Part shown: in pieces, positions 25,116 through 32,324 of the stretch | Numbering within the stretch: the stretch's first letter is position 1 | How the letters are laid out: every line of letters starts with the position of its first letter | Source of the DNA: Anaerolineae bacterium UTCFX2 | Lineage (GTDB): Bacteria; Chloroflexota; Anaerolineae; Anaerolineales; UBA4823 | Assembly: GCA_002050125.1 (NCBI GenBank) | Contig: MWTA01000102.1 | Span: 1 to 32,689 of the forward strand | Reading direction: 5' to 3' | DNA length: 32,689 nt | Position numbers and translations under genes: made by a program | The notes under the pieces: model-generated | Seen by the model: the letters and a program-made list of their open reading frames with translations, nothing else | Told to the model about the DNA's origin: nothing | Databases searched by the model: none

Positions 25116-25873
25116 AAAACACCTGCCAGTTTTAGTCCCGCGCCGATCAGGATAACCACAAAGATTATCCAACGCAGCACATCCTGCGCAAATAGACTTG
25201 CGACGTGCGTTTTTCCCGTTTGGAGATAAGCCCCGGCTGCGAATAACTCCTCACCCACCAGCATCTCTTGCGCGCTGGCAAAAAGAATCGCCTGGGCATT
25301 CAAATTTTCGCTGCCGCCAATCGTCAAACTTTCGGTACGATCGGCAGCTTCGCTTATCAAAGCCACTTCGCTGTCAAATGAGCCCAACATCAAATTCACC
25401 GAAACATGCTCATCGTGGACGGTCGGCATGACCCCAGCCGCATACGAATATGGGGTAAGCCCGCTGAGCTGACCGGAGGTCGGCTCAAACTGGTATTCGG
25501 CGTTTGCCTCTCGGAAGCCCGAACGCAGGGAATCCTGCGATAAAATCGCGAGAACCGCTTCGCCGCTCGTCGCGGTGGGAGGCCGATCGCTGATCGCCGC
25601 GGAACGGGATATTCGTTGCAAAACGCTCAATCCGATTAACCCCGAGGCGCCGCGCAGCCCCTGGATGCCCCCGTTTCCCAACGCGACGTGGAGCCGCATT
25701 CCAGATTCGACCGCCAGACCGATGGAACGGCGAAAGCGCGCGAAGGCTGGAATTTCGCGTAAATGACGCTGCAATGGGTCTTTGCGCAGAAGCAGAAAGG
25801 CTGCCATCAATCCGATGAACAAGATGATGAAAGCCAACCCAATCAGGTTTGGCTCAACCGCCCCACCGGTCAC
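25112..25873 (-). CDS. DUF6754-like membrane-anchored protein
   Basis: A 253-residue protein with an N-terminal helix (about 10-29), a soluble alpha/beta region (50-215) and a C-terminal helix (about 235-252). Segments such as ESGMRLHVALGNGGI, SDRPPTATSGEAVLAILSQDSLR and the FASAQEMLVGEELFAAGAYL stretch (split) are what I recall of DUF6754 proteins from Anaerolineae, but the domain number is from memory. The GTG at 25873 overlaps the preceding stop as GTGA, with AGGAGG 10 nt upstream; its own stop overlaps the next start in the same way. It probably forms a complex with the neighbouring membrane proteins. Confidence 0.7.
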   Translation of the reverse strand: MTGGAVEPNLIGLAFIILFIGLMAAFLLLRKDPLQRHLREIPAFARFRRSIGLAVESGMRLHVALGNGGIQGLRGASGLIGLSVLQRISRSAAISDRPPTATSGEAVLAILSQDSLRSGFREANAEYQFEPTSGQLSGLTPYSYAAGVMPTVHDEHVSVNLMLGSFDSEVALISEAADRTESLTIGGSENLNAQAILFASAQEMLVGEELFAAGAYLQTGKTHVASLFAQDVLRWIIFVVILIGAGLKLAGVL

Positions 25874-26124
25874 AACTTGGTCGCCTCCTGCAACAAATCG
25901 ATGAACTCGCGTTTACTCGAGGAATTTTCGAGCAGCCTGGCAAGAGAAGCCGATTTATCTTTTGGTACGATTCCACTCAACCACGGTTGACCCAGATAGA
26001 TTAGCTGTGCGCCTAAGATTGTCAAAGGACCCGAGATTTCTAAGAAGGTGACAGCCCAATCGCTCACCCCCCATCGATGCAAGTTCCTTGCCCAAACCTG
26101 CCAGATGTGCTGGTCTTGCTCCAT
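25870..26124 (-). CDS. Small membrane protein, first gene of the GlmL-like operon
   Basis: An 84-residue protein with one hydrophobic segment (about 23-48, WAVTFLEISGPLTILGAQL) between a basic/aromatic N-terminus (HIWQVWARNLHRWGV) and a polar helical tail (SASLARLLENSSSKREFIDLLQEATKL). No family is recognised. The ATG at 26124 is chosen because it lies 6 nt after TATACT, matching the spacing seen at four other genes here. An ATG eight codons upstream would lie within the promoter. The stop overlaps the next start (GTGA). It is the promoter-proximal gene of a seven-gene set running to 18636. Confidence 0.6.
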   Translation of the reverse strand: MEQDQHIWQVWARNLHRWGVSDWAVTFLEISGPLTILGAQLIYLGQPWLSGIVPKDKSASLARLLENSSSKREFIDLLQEATKL

Positions 26125-26450
26125 GTTTAAAGTATAGCACAATTCCAATAAAGTTGGAATCCTTGAAATTAATACAACAAAACTTTATGGAGGTAATTCC
26201 AAGCATCGAAAATTGAAATCCGGTGTTTGAACAGGTGATTATTCATCAAATAAAAACAACCAAAATTATCTAAAATATGACAGTTCGCAGGTGTTTTTCG
26301 TGCAATTAATTACTGTCTAAATTACCAAATCCAGACTAAACTAGACTATCGGAAAATTTATCCGCCGGGGCGATTGTCTACTTAAATAAATATACAAATC
26401 GACAAATAATGAAGAGAATGGAAAAATCCCACATTGGAGTATGAGAGAAA
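26125..26450. other. AT-rich intergenic region between divergent operons
   Basis: This 326 bp stretch is visibly richer in A and T than its surroundings. It holds the operon promoter and dyad on the left. On the right are TGTCTA at 26314-26319 and 26375-26380 and AGACTA at 26333-26338 and 26343-26348. No sigma70 promoter for nifJ could be assigned with confidence. The nifJ ATG has GGAG about 12 nt and GAGAG 3 nt upstream. No convincing gene or RNA is seen. Confidence 0.5.
26131..26160 (-). promoter_or_regulatory. Promoter and inverted-repeat operator of the GlmL-like operon
   Basis: TATACT (26136-26131) lies 6 nt before the ATG. Upstream, ATTCCAA (26142-26148) and TTGGAAT (26154-26160) form a perfect 7 bp dyad with a 5 nt spacer, covering the spacer and -35 region (TTCCAA at 26159-26154, 17 nt from the -10). 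A third ATTCCAA occurs at 26196-26202. A bound repressor would block the promoter; the regulator is unknown. Confidence 0.45.
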
Positions 26451-29400
26451 ATGAAAAGACCCCTAGTCACAATTGATGCCAACGAAGCAACTGCTTTGGT
26501 TGCCCACAAACTCAGTGAAGTGATCGCAATCTATCCGATTACCCCCTCTTCCTCAATGGGCGAGTTTGCAGATGAGTGGTCGGCGCAAAAGAAGGCAAAT
26601 CTCTGGGGTACGGTACCGCTGGTTGTCGAAATGCAATCCGAAGGCGGGGCCGCGGGCGCGGTTCACGGCGCACTCCAGACAGGTTCGTTGACAACCACTT
26701 TTACAGCCTCTCAGGGTTTGCTGCTCATGATCCCGAATATGTTCAAAATTGCGGGTGAGCTGACCCCAACCGTTTTCCATGTTTCGGCGCGCACAGTAGC
26801 TACCCATGCCCTCTCCATCTTCGGCGATCACTCCGATGTTATGGCGACGCGCTCGACCGGTTTCGCATTGCTTGCCTCCAATTCAGTGCAAGAAGCGCAA
26901 GACATGGCTCTGATCGCACATGCTGCCACACTCGCGTCGCGCGTTCCGTTCCTGCACTTTTTTGACGGTTTCCGGACCTCGTCCGAGGTCAATAAAATCG
27001 AACAATTAACTGAAGATGACCTGCGGAATATGATTGATCACGAGTTGATTCAGGCTCATCGCCTGCGCGGTCTCTCGCCGGATCGTCCGGTTCTGCGCGG
27101 CACCGCCCAAAATCCAGATGTATTTTTCCAGGGGCGCGAAACCGTTAACCCGTATTACAACCAATGTCCCGAGATCGTTCAAAAAACGATGGATAAATTC
27201 GCCAAGTTGATCGGTCGGGAATATCATTTGTTCGATTACGTCGGCGCGCCCGATGCAGACAGAGTGCTGGTCATCATGGGGTCAGGGGCTGAAACCGCCA
27301 GCGAAACCGCCAACTACTTGAACCAACACGGCGAGAAGGTGGGCGTGCTTAAAGTGCGCCTGTACCGGCCTTTCTCGGTCAAACATTTTGTTGAGGCGCT
27401 GCCCGCGACGGTCAAGAAAGTCGCTGTGCTCGATCGAACCAAAGAACCGGGCGCAGCCGGCGAGCCGCTCTACCAAGATGTTGTAACCGCGTTTGCAGAA
27501 GTGGGCGACCTTCACCCTCTTGTTGTCGGCGGGCGGTACGGCTTGTCTTCGAAAGAATTCACCCCGGCGATGGTCAAGGCAGTGTTCGATGAGCTAAAGC
27601 TGGGTGCCCCAAAGAACCACTTTACGGTAGGCATTCACGATGATGTCACTCACACCAGCTTGGATTTCGATCCCGAATTTGACATTGAATCCCCCCAGAC
27701 GGTCCGGTGTGTATTTTGGGGACTGGGCGCCGATGGTACGGTTGGCGCCAATAAAAACTCAATCAAAATCATCGGTGAAGAAACCGACAACTGGGCTCAA
27801 GGTTATTTTGTGTACGACTCAAAGAAATCTGGCTCAGTGACCACCTCGTTCCTGAGATTTGGGCCGCAACCCATCCGAGCGCCTTACCTGATCAACAAAG
27901 CCCAGTTTGTTGCCTGCCATCAGTTCACCTTCCTTGAGAAATACGATGTTCTAAAATACGCCATGCCAGGCGGGGTTTTCCTCTTGAACAGCATCTACAA
28001 ACCCGAAGAGGTTTGGGATCATCTGCCGCGCGACGCCCAGGAAAGCATCATCAAAAAGAAGCTGCGCTTCTATGTGATCGACGCATACGATGTTGCAAAT
28101 AAGACGGATATGGGTGGTCGCATTAACACCATTATGCAGACATGCTTCTTCGCCATAAGCGGCGTTTTACCGCGCGAGCAGGCGATTGAAGAGATCAAGC
28201 GGGCAATTAAGAAAACCTACGGAAAACGCGGCGACGTCGTCGTTCAGAGAAATTACGAGGCGGTGGACCAGACGCTCGAAAACCTGTACGAAGTCACCGT
28301 GCCGGACACGGTCACCAGCACCCTCACCCGCCGGCCTCCCGTTCCAGCGCAGGCGCCGGAATTTGTGCGCGACGTGCTTGGAAAAATCATTGCCGGAAAT
28401 GGAGATTCACTGCCCGTGAGCGCTTTTCCGGTCGATGGCACATACCCTGTCGGGACAACCCAGTGGGAAAAGCGAAATATCACCTTGGAAATCCCGGTTT
28501 GGGAACCCGACCTGTGCATCCAATGCGGCAAATGCGTGGTGGTTTGTCCACATGCAGTGATTCGCTCAAAAGTGTACGATCCCGCGTATCTCGAAAACGC
28601 GCCCGAAAACTGGCTTGCCTCGGATGCGCGTTGGAAAGAATTGCCCAATGAGAAGTACAGCCTGGTCGTCTCTCCCGAAGATTGTACTGGCTGCGGTTTG
28701 TGTGTCGAGGTCTGCCCCGCCAAAGATAAGACGCAGGTAGGCCGCAAAGCGATCAACATGGCTTACCAGCCTCCGATCCGCGAGGGCGAAGGGGTGAAAT
28801 GGGACTACTTCCTCAGCCTGCCCGAAGTGGACCGCACCCAGATCAGCATGCGTACCATCAAGAACTCACAACTCTTACAGCCACTATTTGAGTTCTCGGG
28901 CGCATGCGCCGGATGCGGTGAGACACCATACATCAAGCTTCTAACCCAGCTATTTGGCGATCGGATTGTGGTCGCAAATGCCACGGGTTGTTCTTCGATC
29001 TATGGCGCCAACCTGCCAACTACCCCATGGACGAAGAACGAAGAAGGCCGTGGCCCAGCCTGGTCTAACTCGTTGTTTGAAGATAATGCCGAATTCGGAT
29101 TAGGTTTCCGGTTGACAATCGATAAACAAGGCGAATACAGCCGGGAACTGCTAAGCCATCTGGCGGGTCAGCTTGGAGGGGACTTCGTTGAAGAGCTGCT
29201 GAGCGCAGATCAAAAGAGCGAGCTTGGAATCCGTCAGCAGCGCGAACGCGTCGAGTTGCTCAAGCAAAAGCTGCAAGGTATGGATGATCCTAAAGCGCGT
29301 GATCTGCTCAGTTTGGCGGACGTGTTGGTGCGCAAGAGCGTCTGGATCGTTGGCGGGGATGGTTGGGCTTATGACATCGGCTTTGGCGGTCTCGATCATG

Positions 29401-30023
29401 TTCTGGCTTCCGGACGGAATGTGAACATCCTGGTATTGGACACAGAGGTTTACTCCAACACCGGTGGACAGGCTTCGAAATCAACACCAAGGGCTGCAGT
29501 CGCAAAATTCGCCGCCCAGGGTAAGGGTACTCCGAAGAAAGATCTCGGGATGATCGCAATGGCTTACGGTTATGTCTATGTGGCTCGAATCGCCATGGGC
29601 GCCAACGACCAGCAAACCCTGAACGCATTCCTTGAAGCTGACGCTTACGATGGACCTTCGTTGATCATCGCCTACAGTCATTGCATCCAGCAAGGCTACG
29701 ATCTCATCAATGGCTTGAAACAGCAGAAATTGGCTGCGGAATCGGGTGTGTGGCCGCTCTATCGTTTCAATCCGGGTCTGATCGAACAAGGCAAAAGTCC
29801 GCTTACCATCGATTCCAAAGCGCCTACGATCCCGGTGAGCGAATATGCGTATAACGAATCACGCTACCGCATGCTGCTTCACACCGATGAGCGCCGGGCT
29901 GAAGAGCTCATGAAGAAAGCCGAATACGACGCAAAACAGCGCTGGGAGCTTTACCGCCAGATGGCGCTGCTTCAATACCAGGAACCCCAAAATGGGGATG
30001 ACGCTGAGGAAAAAGCCGATTAA
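26451..30023 (+). CDS. nifJ: Pyruvate:ferredoxin (flavodoxin) oxidoreductase
   Basis: A 1190-residue single-chain enzyme. It converts pyruvate and CoA to acetyl-CoA, CO2 and reduced ferredoxin, the central oxidative step of anaerobic fermentation. The N-terminal pyrimidine domain begins with YPITPSSSMGE. A domain II and gamma-like region follow. Two 4Fe-4S clusters are bound by CxxCxxCxxxCP motifs starting at C689 and C745. The C-terminal TPP domain has ACAGCGETPY, GGDGWAYDIGFGG and NTGGQASKSTP. Length and domain order are normal for the homodimeric form. A DHOD-like flavoprotein gene follows after 96 nt, and a strong terminator closes the pair. Confidence 0.97.
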   Translation: MKRPLVTIDANEATALVAHKLSEVIAIYPITPSSSMGEFADEWSAQKKANLWGTVPLVVEMQSEGGAAGAVHGALQTGSLTTTFTASQGLLLMIPNMFKIAGELTPTVFHVSARTVATHALSIFGDHSDVMATRSTGFALLASNSVQEAQDMALIAHAATLASRVPFLHFFDGFRTSSEVNKIEQLTEDDLRNMIDHELIQAHRLRGLSPDRPVLRGTAQNPDVFFQGRETVNPYYNQCPEIVQKTMDKFAKLIGREYHLFDYVGAPDADRVLVIMGSGAETASETANYLNQHGEKVGVLKVRLYRPFSVKHFVEALPATVKKVAVLDRTKEPGAAGEPLYQDVVTAFAEVGDLHPLVVGGRYGLSSKEFTPAMVKAVFDELKLGAPKNHFTVGIHDDVTHTSLDFDPEFDIESPQTVRCVFWGLGADGTVGANKNSIKIIGEETDNWAQGYFVYDSKKSGSVTTSFLRFGPQPIRAPYLINKAQFVACHQFTFLEKYDVLKYAMPGGVFLLNSIYKPEEVWDHLPRDAQESIIKKKLRFYVIDAYDVANKTDMGGRINTIMQTCFFAISGVLPREQAIEEIKRAIKKTYGKRGDVVVQRNYEAVDQTLENLYEVTVPDTVTSTLTRRPPVPAQAPEFVRDVLGKIIAGNGDSLPVSAFPVDGTYPVGTTQWEKRNITLEIPVWEPDLCIQCGKCVVVCPHAVIRSKVYDPAYLENAPENWLASDARWKELPNEKYSLVVSPEDCTGCGLCVEVCPAKDKTQVGRKAINMAYQPPIREGEGVKWDYFLSLPEVDRTQISMRTIKNSQLLQPLFEFSGACAGCGETPYIKLLTQLFGDRIVVANATGCSSIYGANLPTTPWTKNEEGRGPAWSNSLFEDNAEFGLGFRLTIDKQGEYSRELLSHLAGQLGGDFVEELLSADQKSELGIRQQRERVELLKQKLQGMDDPKARDLLSLADVLVRKSVWIVGGDGWAYDIGFGGLDHVLASGRNVNILVLDTEVYSNTGGQASKSTPRAAVAKFAAQGKGTPKKDLGMIAMAYGYVYVARIAMGANDQQTLNAFLEADAYDGPSLIIAYSHCIQQGYDLINGLKQQKLAAESGVWPLYRFNPGLIEQGKSPLTIDSKAPTIPVSEYAYNESRYRMLLHTDERRAEELMKKAEYDAKQRWELYRQMALLQYQEPQNGDDAEEKAD

Positions 30024-30119
30024 AGCTAGGATGGTGATGGAAACCAATCCGCACCACGAACCTTGGATCGGCATCGACTACCAATAATAATCGAATGGAA
30101 AAATAGGGAGAGCAAGAAA

Positions 30120-31109
30120 ATGGTTGATCTTAATACCACCTATCTTGGTTTAGAACTGAAAAACCCGATCGTCGCCTCATCCTCCCCACTCACTCAAAAA
30201 CCCGAGACCGCGGTTCAGTTGGAAGAAGCTGGCGTCTCTGCGCTGGTGATGCACTCGCTCTTTGAAGAGCAAATCATTCGGGAAAGTCTGAAGCTAAACG
30301 AGGATCTTCTGCGCGGGAGCGAATCCTTTTATGAAGCGTCCAATTTCCTTCCAAACTACGGTCAATTTAAAATCGGACCAGAATCCTATCTTGACACGCT
30401 TAAAAGCGTCAAAGATGCGGTTACGATCCCGGTGTTGGGCAGCCTGAATGGGGTTTCGACCGGCGGTTGGGTTGATTATGCGCGGCGAATCGAAGACACC
30501 GGCGCAGATGGGTTGGAGTTGAACATCTACTATCTTTCGACCGACATCAACATGCCCAGCAATCAGCTCGAAGACCGGTACATCGATCTGGTCCTCGATA
30601 TTCGCCGACAGGTACAAATCCCGCTGGCAATCAAACTCAGCCCATTCTTCACGGCGCTGCCCAACTTTGTGGAGAAGCTATCGCAGGTCGGCGTCAATGG
30701 GCTGGTTCTGTTCAACCGGTTTTACCAACCTGACTTCGATCTGGAAAACCTGGAAGTCGTCCCCAACCTGGTGTTGAGTAATTCCAACGAGATCCGTATG
30801 CCGCTGCGCTGGATTGCGATGTTGCACGGTCGGGTCTCAATCGACCTGGCAATGTCGGGGGGCGTGCACACCGGCTTGGATGTCTTGAAGGCAATGATGG
30901 CGGGAGCTAAGGTGACCACAATTGCCTCGGCGTTCCTCCAGAATGGAGTTCAATGGGCGAGTAAAATCCAGGCGGAAATGGTGGCTTGGATGGAAGATCA
31001 TGAGTATGAATCCATAAAGCAAATGCAAGGGAGCATGAGTCAAAAATCGGTGGAACAACCCGATGCTTTTGAACGCGTCAATTACATGAAAGCGTTAAGC
31101 TCCTATTAG
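30120..31109 (+). CDS. Dihydroorotate dehydrogenase-like flavoprotein
   Basis: A 329-residue TIM-barrel protein of the class 1 dihydroorotate dehydrogenase fold. It begins LNTTYLGLELKNPIVASSSPL, with a C-terminal FMN-phosphate region including MSGGVHTGLDVLKAMMAGA. The active-site loop that in true DHODs reads NxSCPN or similar reads N135-I-Y-Y-L-S140 here, so the usual Cys base is missing and pyrimidine synthesis is unlikely. Proteins of this group often neighbour pyruvate:ferredoxin oxidoreductase in anaerobes (from memory), so it may handle electrons or a 2-oxo/amino-acid-related substrate. ATG 30120 was chosen because GGGAGAG lies just upstream and the family start motif follows; an ATG 19 codons earlier is less likely. 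Confidence 0.82.
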   Translation: MVDLNTTYLGLELKNPIVASSSPLTQKPETAVQLEEAGVSALVMHSLFEEQIIRESLKLNEDLLRGSESFYEASNFLPNYGQFKIGPESYLDTLKSVKDAVTIPVLGSLNGVSTGGWVDYARRIEDTGADGLELNIYYLSTDINMPSNQLEDRYIDLVLDIRRQVQIPLAIKLSPFFTALPNFVEKLSQVGVNGLVLFNRFYQPDFDLENLEVVPNLVLSNSNEIRMPLRWIAMLHGRVSIDLAMSGGVHTGLDVLKAMMAGAKVTTIASAFLQNGVQWASKIQAEMVAWMEDHEYESIKQMQGSMSQKSVEQPDAFERVNYMKALSSY

Positions 31110-31126
31110 CAAACCTCGGAAAGAGA

Positions 31127-31165
31127 AAAAGGGCTATCCGAATTCTATGCTCGGATAGCCCTTTT
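31127..31165 (+). terminator. Strong intrinsic terminator of the nifJ operon
   Basis: A perfect 15 bp stem (31127-31141 with 31151-31165) encloses a 9 nt loop. The stem starts with AAAA and ends with TTTT, so it can act in both directions. It lies 17 nt after the DHOD-like stop. Confidence 0.95.
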
Positions 31166-31224
31166 GATTTGCACCAAAGCGCCTTTCACCGCTGAATTAT
31201 GTTTCTGATCGTAGATCGCGCCGG

Positions 31225-31261
31225 AAATAAAGACCTGCTGGTCGTACGTGCCCAGCAGGTC
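31225..31261 (-). terminator. Intrinsic terminator downstream of infA
   Basis: On the minus strand GACCTGCTGG (31261-31252) pairs perfectly with CCAGCAGGTC (31241-31232) over a 10 nt loop, followed by TTTATTT. It lies about 100 nt after the infA stop. Confidence 0.7.
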
Positions 31262-31358
31262 GTTCATTTTCATGTAAAAGTGAAATGGCAAATAGGTGCA
31301 CAGCCGGATTTCCCATACCTGCGGAAACACCGACCCATTTCACCAAAGACGAGATAGA

Positions 31359-31610
31359 TCAGGATTCGAGTTCGGGTTCGGCCGCGAATTTCTTGTGGCG
31401 ATAGACGATCCGGCCGCGGGTCAGGTCGTAGGGAGATATTTCCACGCGCACACGATCGCCGAGCAAAATGCGAATGTAATACTTGCGCATCTTACCCGAG
31501 AGATATGCCAGAACTTCGTGCCCATTATCCAGGCGCACCTTGAATTGCGTACCCGGCAGTGCCTCGATCACCAAACCTTCGACCTGAATCTTATCCTCAT
31601 CTTTTGCCAT
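31359..31610 (-). CDS. infA: Translation initiation factor IF-1
   Basis: An 83-residue S1/OB-fold protein with [37 protein letters not shown] and [10 protein letters not shown], all diagnostic of IF-1. It binds the 30S A site and assists IF-2 and IF-3 at initiation. The family norm is about 72 residues; here a tail ([11 protein letters not shown]) extends the C-terminus. The ATG at 31610 is preceded by GGAGG 5 nt away; a GTG two codons earlier would overlap that Shine-Dalgarno. It has its own promoter at 31633-31661 and lies downstream of rpsU. Confidence 0.96.
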   Translation of the reverse strand: MAKDEDKIQVEGLVIEALPGTQFKVRLDNGHEVLAYLSGKMRKYYIRILLGDRVRVEISPYDLTRGRIVYRHKKFAAEPELES

Positions 31611-31632
31611 ACTCACCTCCAGAATCTAACAT

Positions 31633-31661
31633 AGATTACTTCATTGCTATACTGTTGACAA
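31633..31661 (-). promoter_or_regulatory. Promoter of infA
   Basis: On the minus strand TTGTCA (31661-31656), a 17 nt spacer and TAATCT (31638-31633). The predicted transcript starts about 15 nt before the infA ATG and keeps its Shine-Dalgarno. The -35 lies just after the rpsU stop. Confidence 0.55.
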
Positions 31662-31666
31662 TGATT

Positions 31667-31873
31667 TCATTCGCCATCTGTGATCTGGCGGCGTTTATGA
31701 CGACGAATCGCCTTTTTCTTGTTGATCCGACGAAGTTCGCTCTTGGAAACAAACCAGCGTTTACGCCGCACGGTGCTCAGAATGCCGCTTTTGGCAACTT
31801 TCTTCCGAAAGCGCTTAAGCAGTTGATCCTGAGACTCATTCGGTCGCAGTGATACTCTCGTCAAGTCATTCAC
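31667..31873 (-). CDS. rpsU: 30S ribosomal protein bS21
   Basis: A 68-residue very basic protein with SLRPNESQDQLLKRFRKKVAKSGIL and RRKRWFVSKSELRRINKKKAIRR (both split here), matching bS21. It sits on the 30S platform near the anti-Shine-Dalgarno end of 16S rRNA. An unusually complete Shine-Dalgarno, AAAGGAGGTGA, abuts the ATG. An intrinsic terminator ends only 24 nt upstream of the start codon, and a consensus promoter lies about 180 nt upstream, so expression may depend on read-through. infA follows after 56 nt. Confidence 0.94.
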   Translation of the reverse strand: MNDLTRVSLRPNESQDQLLKRFRKKVAKSGILSTVRRKRWFVSKSELRRINKKKAIRRHKRRQITDGE

Positions 31874-31897
31874 CTCCTTTCGCCGCTAGATTCAGGC

Positions 31898-31934
31898 AAA
31901 AAAAGCCCGGCTGATTATCGCGGAACAGCCGAGC
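31898..31934 (-). terminator. Intrinsic terminator between 5S rRNA and rpsU
   Basis: On the minus strand GCTCGGCTG (31934-31926) pairs with CAGCCGGGC (31913-31905), with one G-T wobble, over a 12 nt loop and is followed by seven Ts (31904-31898). It can end the rRNA operon or act as an attenuator for rpsU. Confidence 0.85.
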
Positions 31935-32048
31935 AAAATCTTCGTAAAATCGAAAAAGGCAAAATTAAAAGAGCTTTGCACTCCTCCTGGTTTCGAAGTT
32001 GCTGGCAGGCAAAAAATGTATGTTTAATACCTTTACTGCCCGCGATCA
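31898..32048 (-). ncRNA. Candidate rpsU leader or small RNA
   Basis: This is the stretch between the consensus promoter and the terminator. It can form several small helices: GGGCAG with CTGCC, GCAAA with TTTGC, and TTCG with CGAA. It also contains an AGGAGGAG without a well-spaced start codon. No known RNA family was recognised. It could be an attenuated leader for rpsU or an independent sRNA of about 150 nt. Confidence 0.4.
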
Positions 32049-32054
32049 ACCCCA

Positions 32055-32083
32055 ATTATATCGAATTAAGTTTTAGATGTCAA
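32055..32083 (-). promoter_or_regulatory. Perfect consensus sigma70 promoter between 5S rRNA and rpsU
   Basis: On the minus strand TTGACA (32083-32078), exactly 17 nt, then TATAAT (32060-32055). The transcript would start near 32048 and run about 150 nt to the terminator at 31898-31934, then to rpsU if not stopped. Confidence 0.8.
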
Positions 32084-32126
32084 TCGATTAAGAATCGGTT
32101 AACATTCGGATTAAATAAGAAAAGTC

Positions 32127-32244
32127 TCTTGGCAATGACCTACTCTCCCGGGGGGTCGCCCCCCAAGTACCATCGGCGCTGACGGCCTTAACGACCGGGT
32201 TCGGGATGTGTCCGGGTATACTTCCGTCGCTCCAATCACCAAGA
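32127..32244 (-). rRNA. rrf: 5S ribosomal RNA
   Basis: On the minus strand the sequence has the 5S hallmarks CCCGAACCCGG, GTTAAG, CGCCGATGGTACT and GGGAGAGTAGG. The ends TCTTGG and CCAAGA pair as helix I. The pairing continues outward (AGTCTCTTGG with CCAAGAGACT), giving a longer processing stem. The ends are set to the usual length and may be off by a few nt. Confidence 0.95.
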
Positions 32245-32324
32245 GACTTGTCTCTCTGGTTTGTTTACCTTCCGAATAGGGTTTCCTTGCGCGTTTACGA
32301 AAAGTTTCGAGTTCTCCGCACCAC

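Noticed and set aside
26187..26216. A 9-codon ATG frame with GGAGG inside it, in the AT-rich region before nifJ.
   Set aside because: Too short to judge, not next to the nifJ start, and the GGAGG is inside the frame, not upstream of it.
31145..31330. A 61-codon minus-strand frame with a GTG start between the nifJ-operon terminator and infA.
   Set aside because: It spans the infA terminator hairpin (31225-31261) and ends inside the bidirectional nifJ terminator. It has no good Shine-Dalgarno and no recognisable similarity.
31897..31986. A 29-codon GTG frame beginning at AGGAGGAGTG upstream of rpsU, a possible leader peptide.
   Set aside because: The GTG abuts the Shine-Dalgarno with almost no spacing, and the peptide is Phe-rich from T-rich DNA, including the terminator T-run.
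32245..32324. A tRNA gene in the 23S-5S spacer.
   Set aside because: The 80 nt spacer has no TTCGA-type T-loop or acceptor stem pairing of a tRNA.
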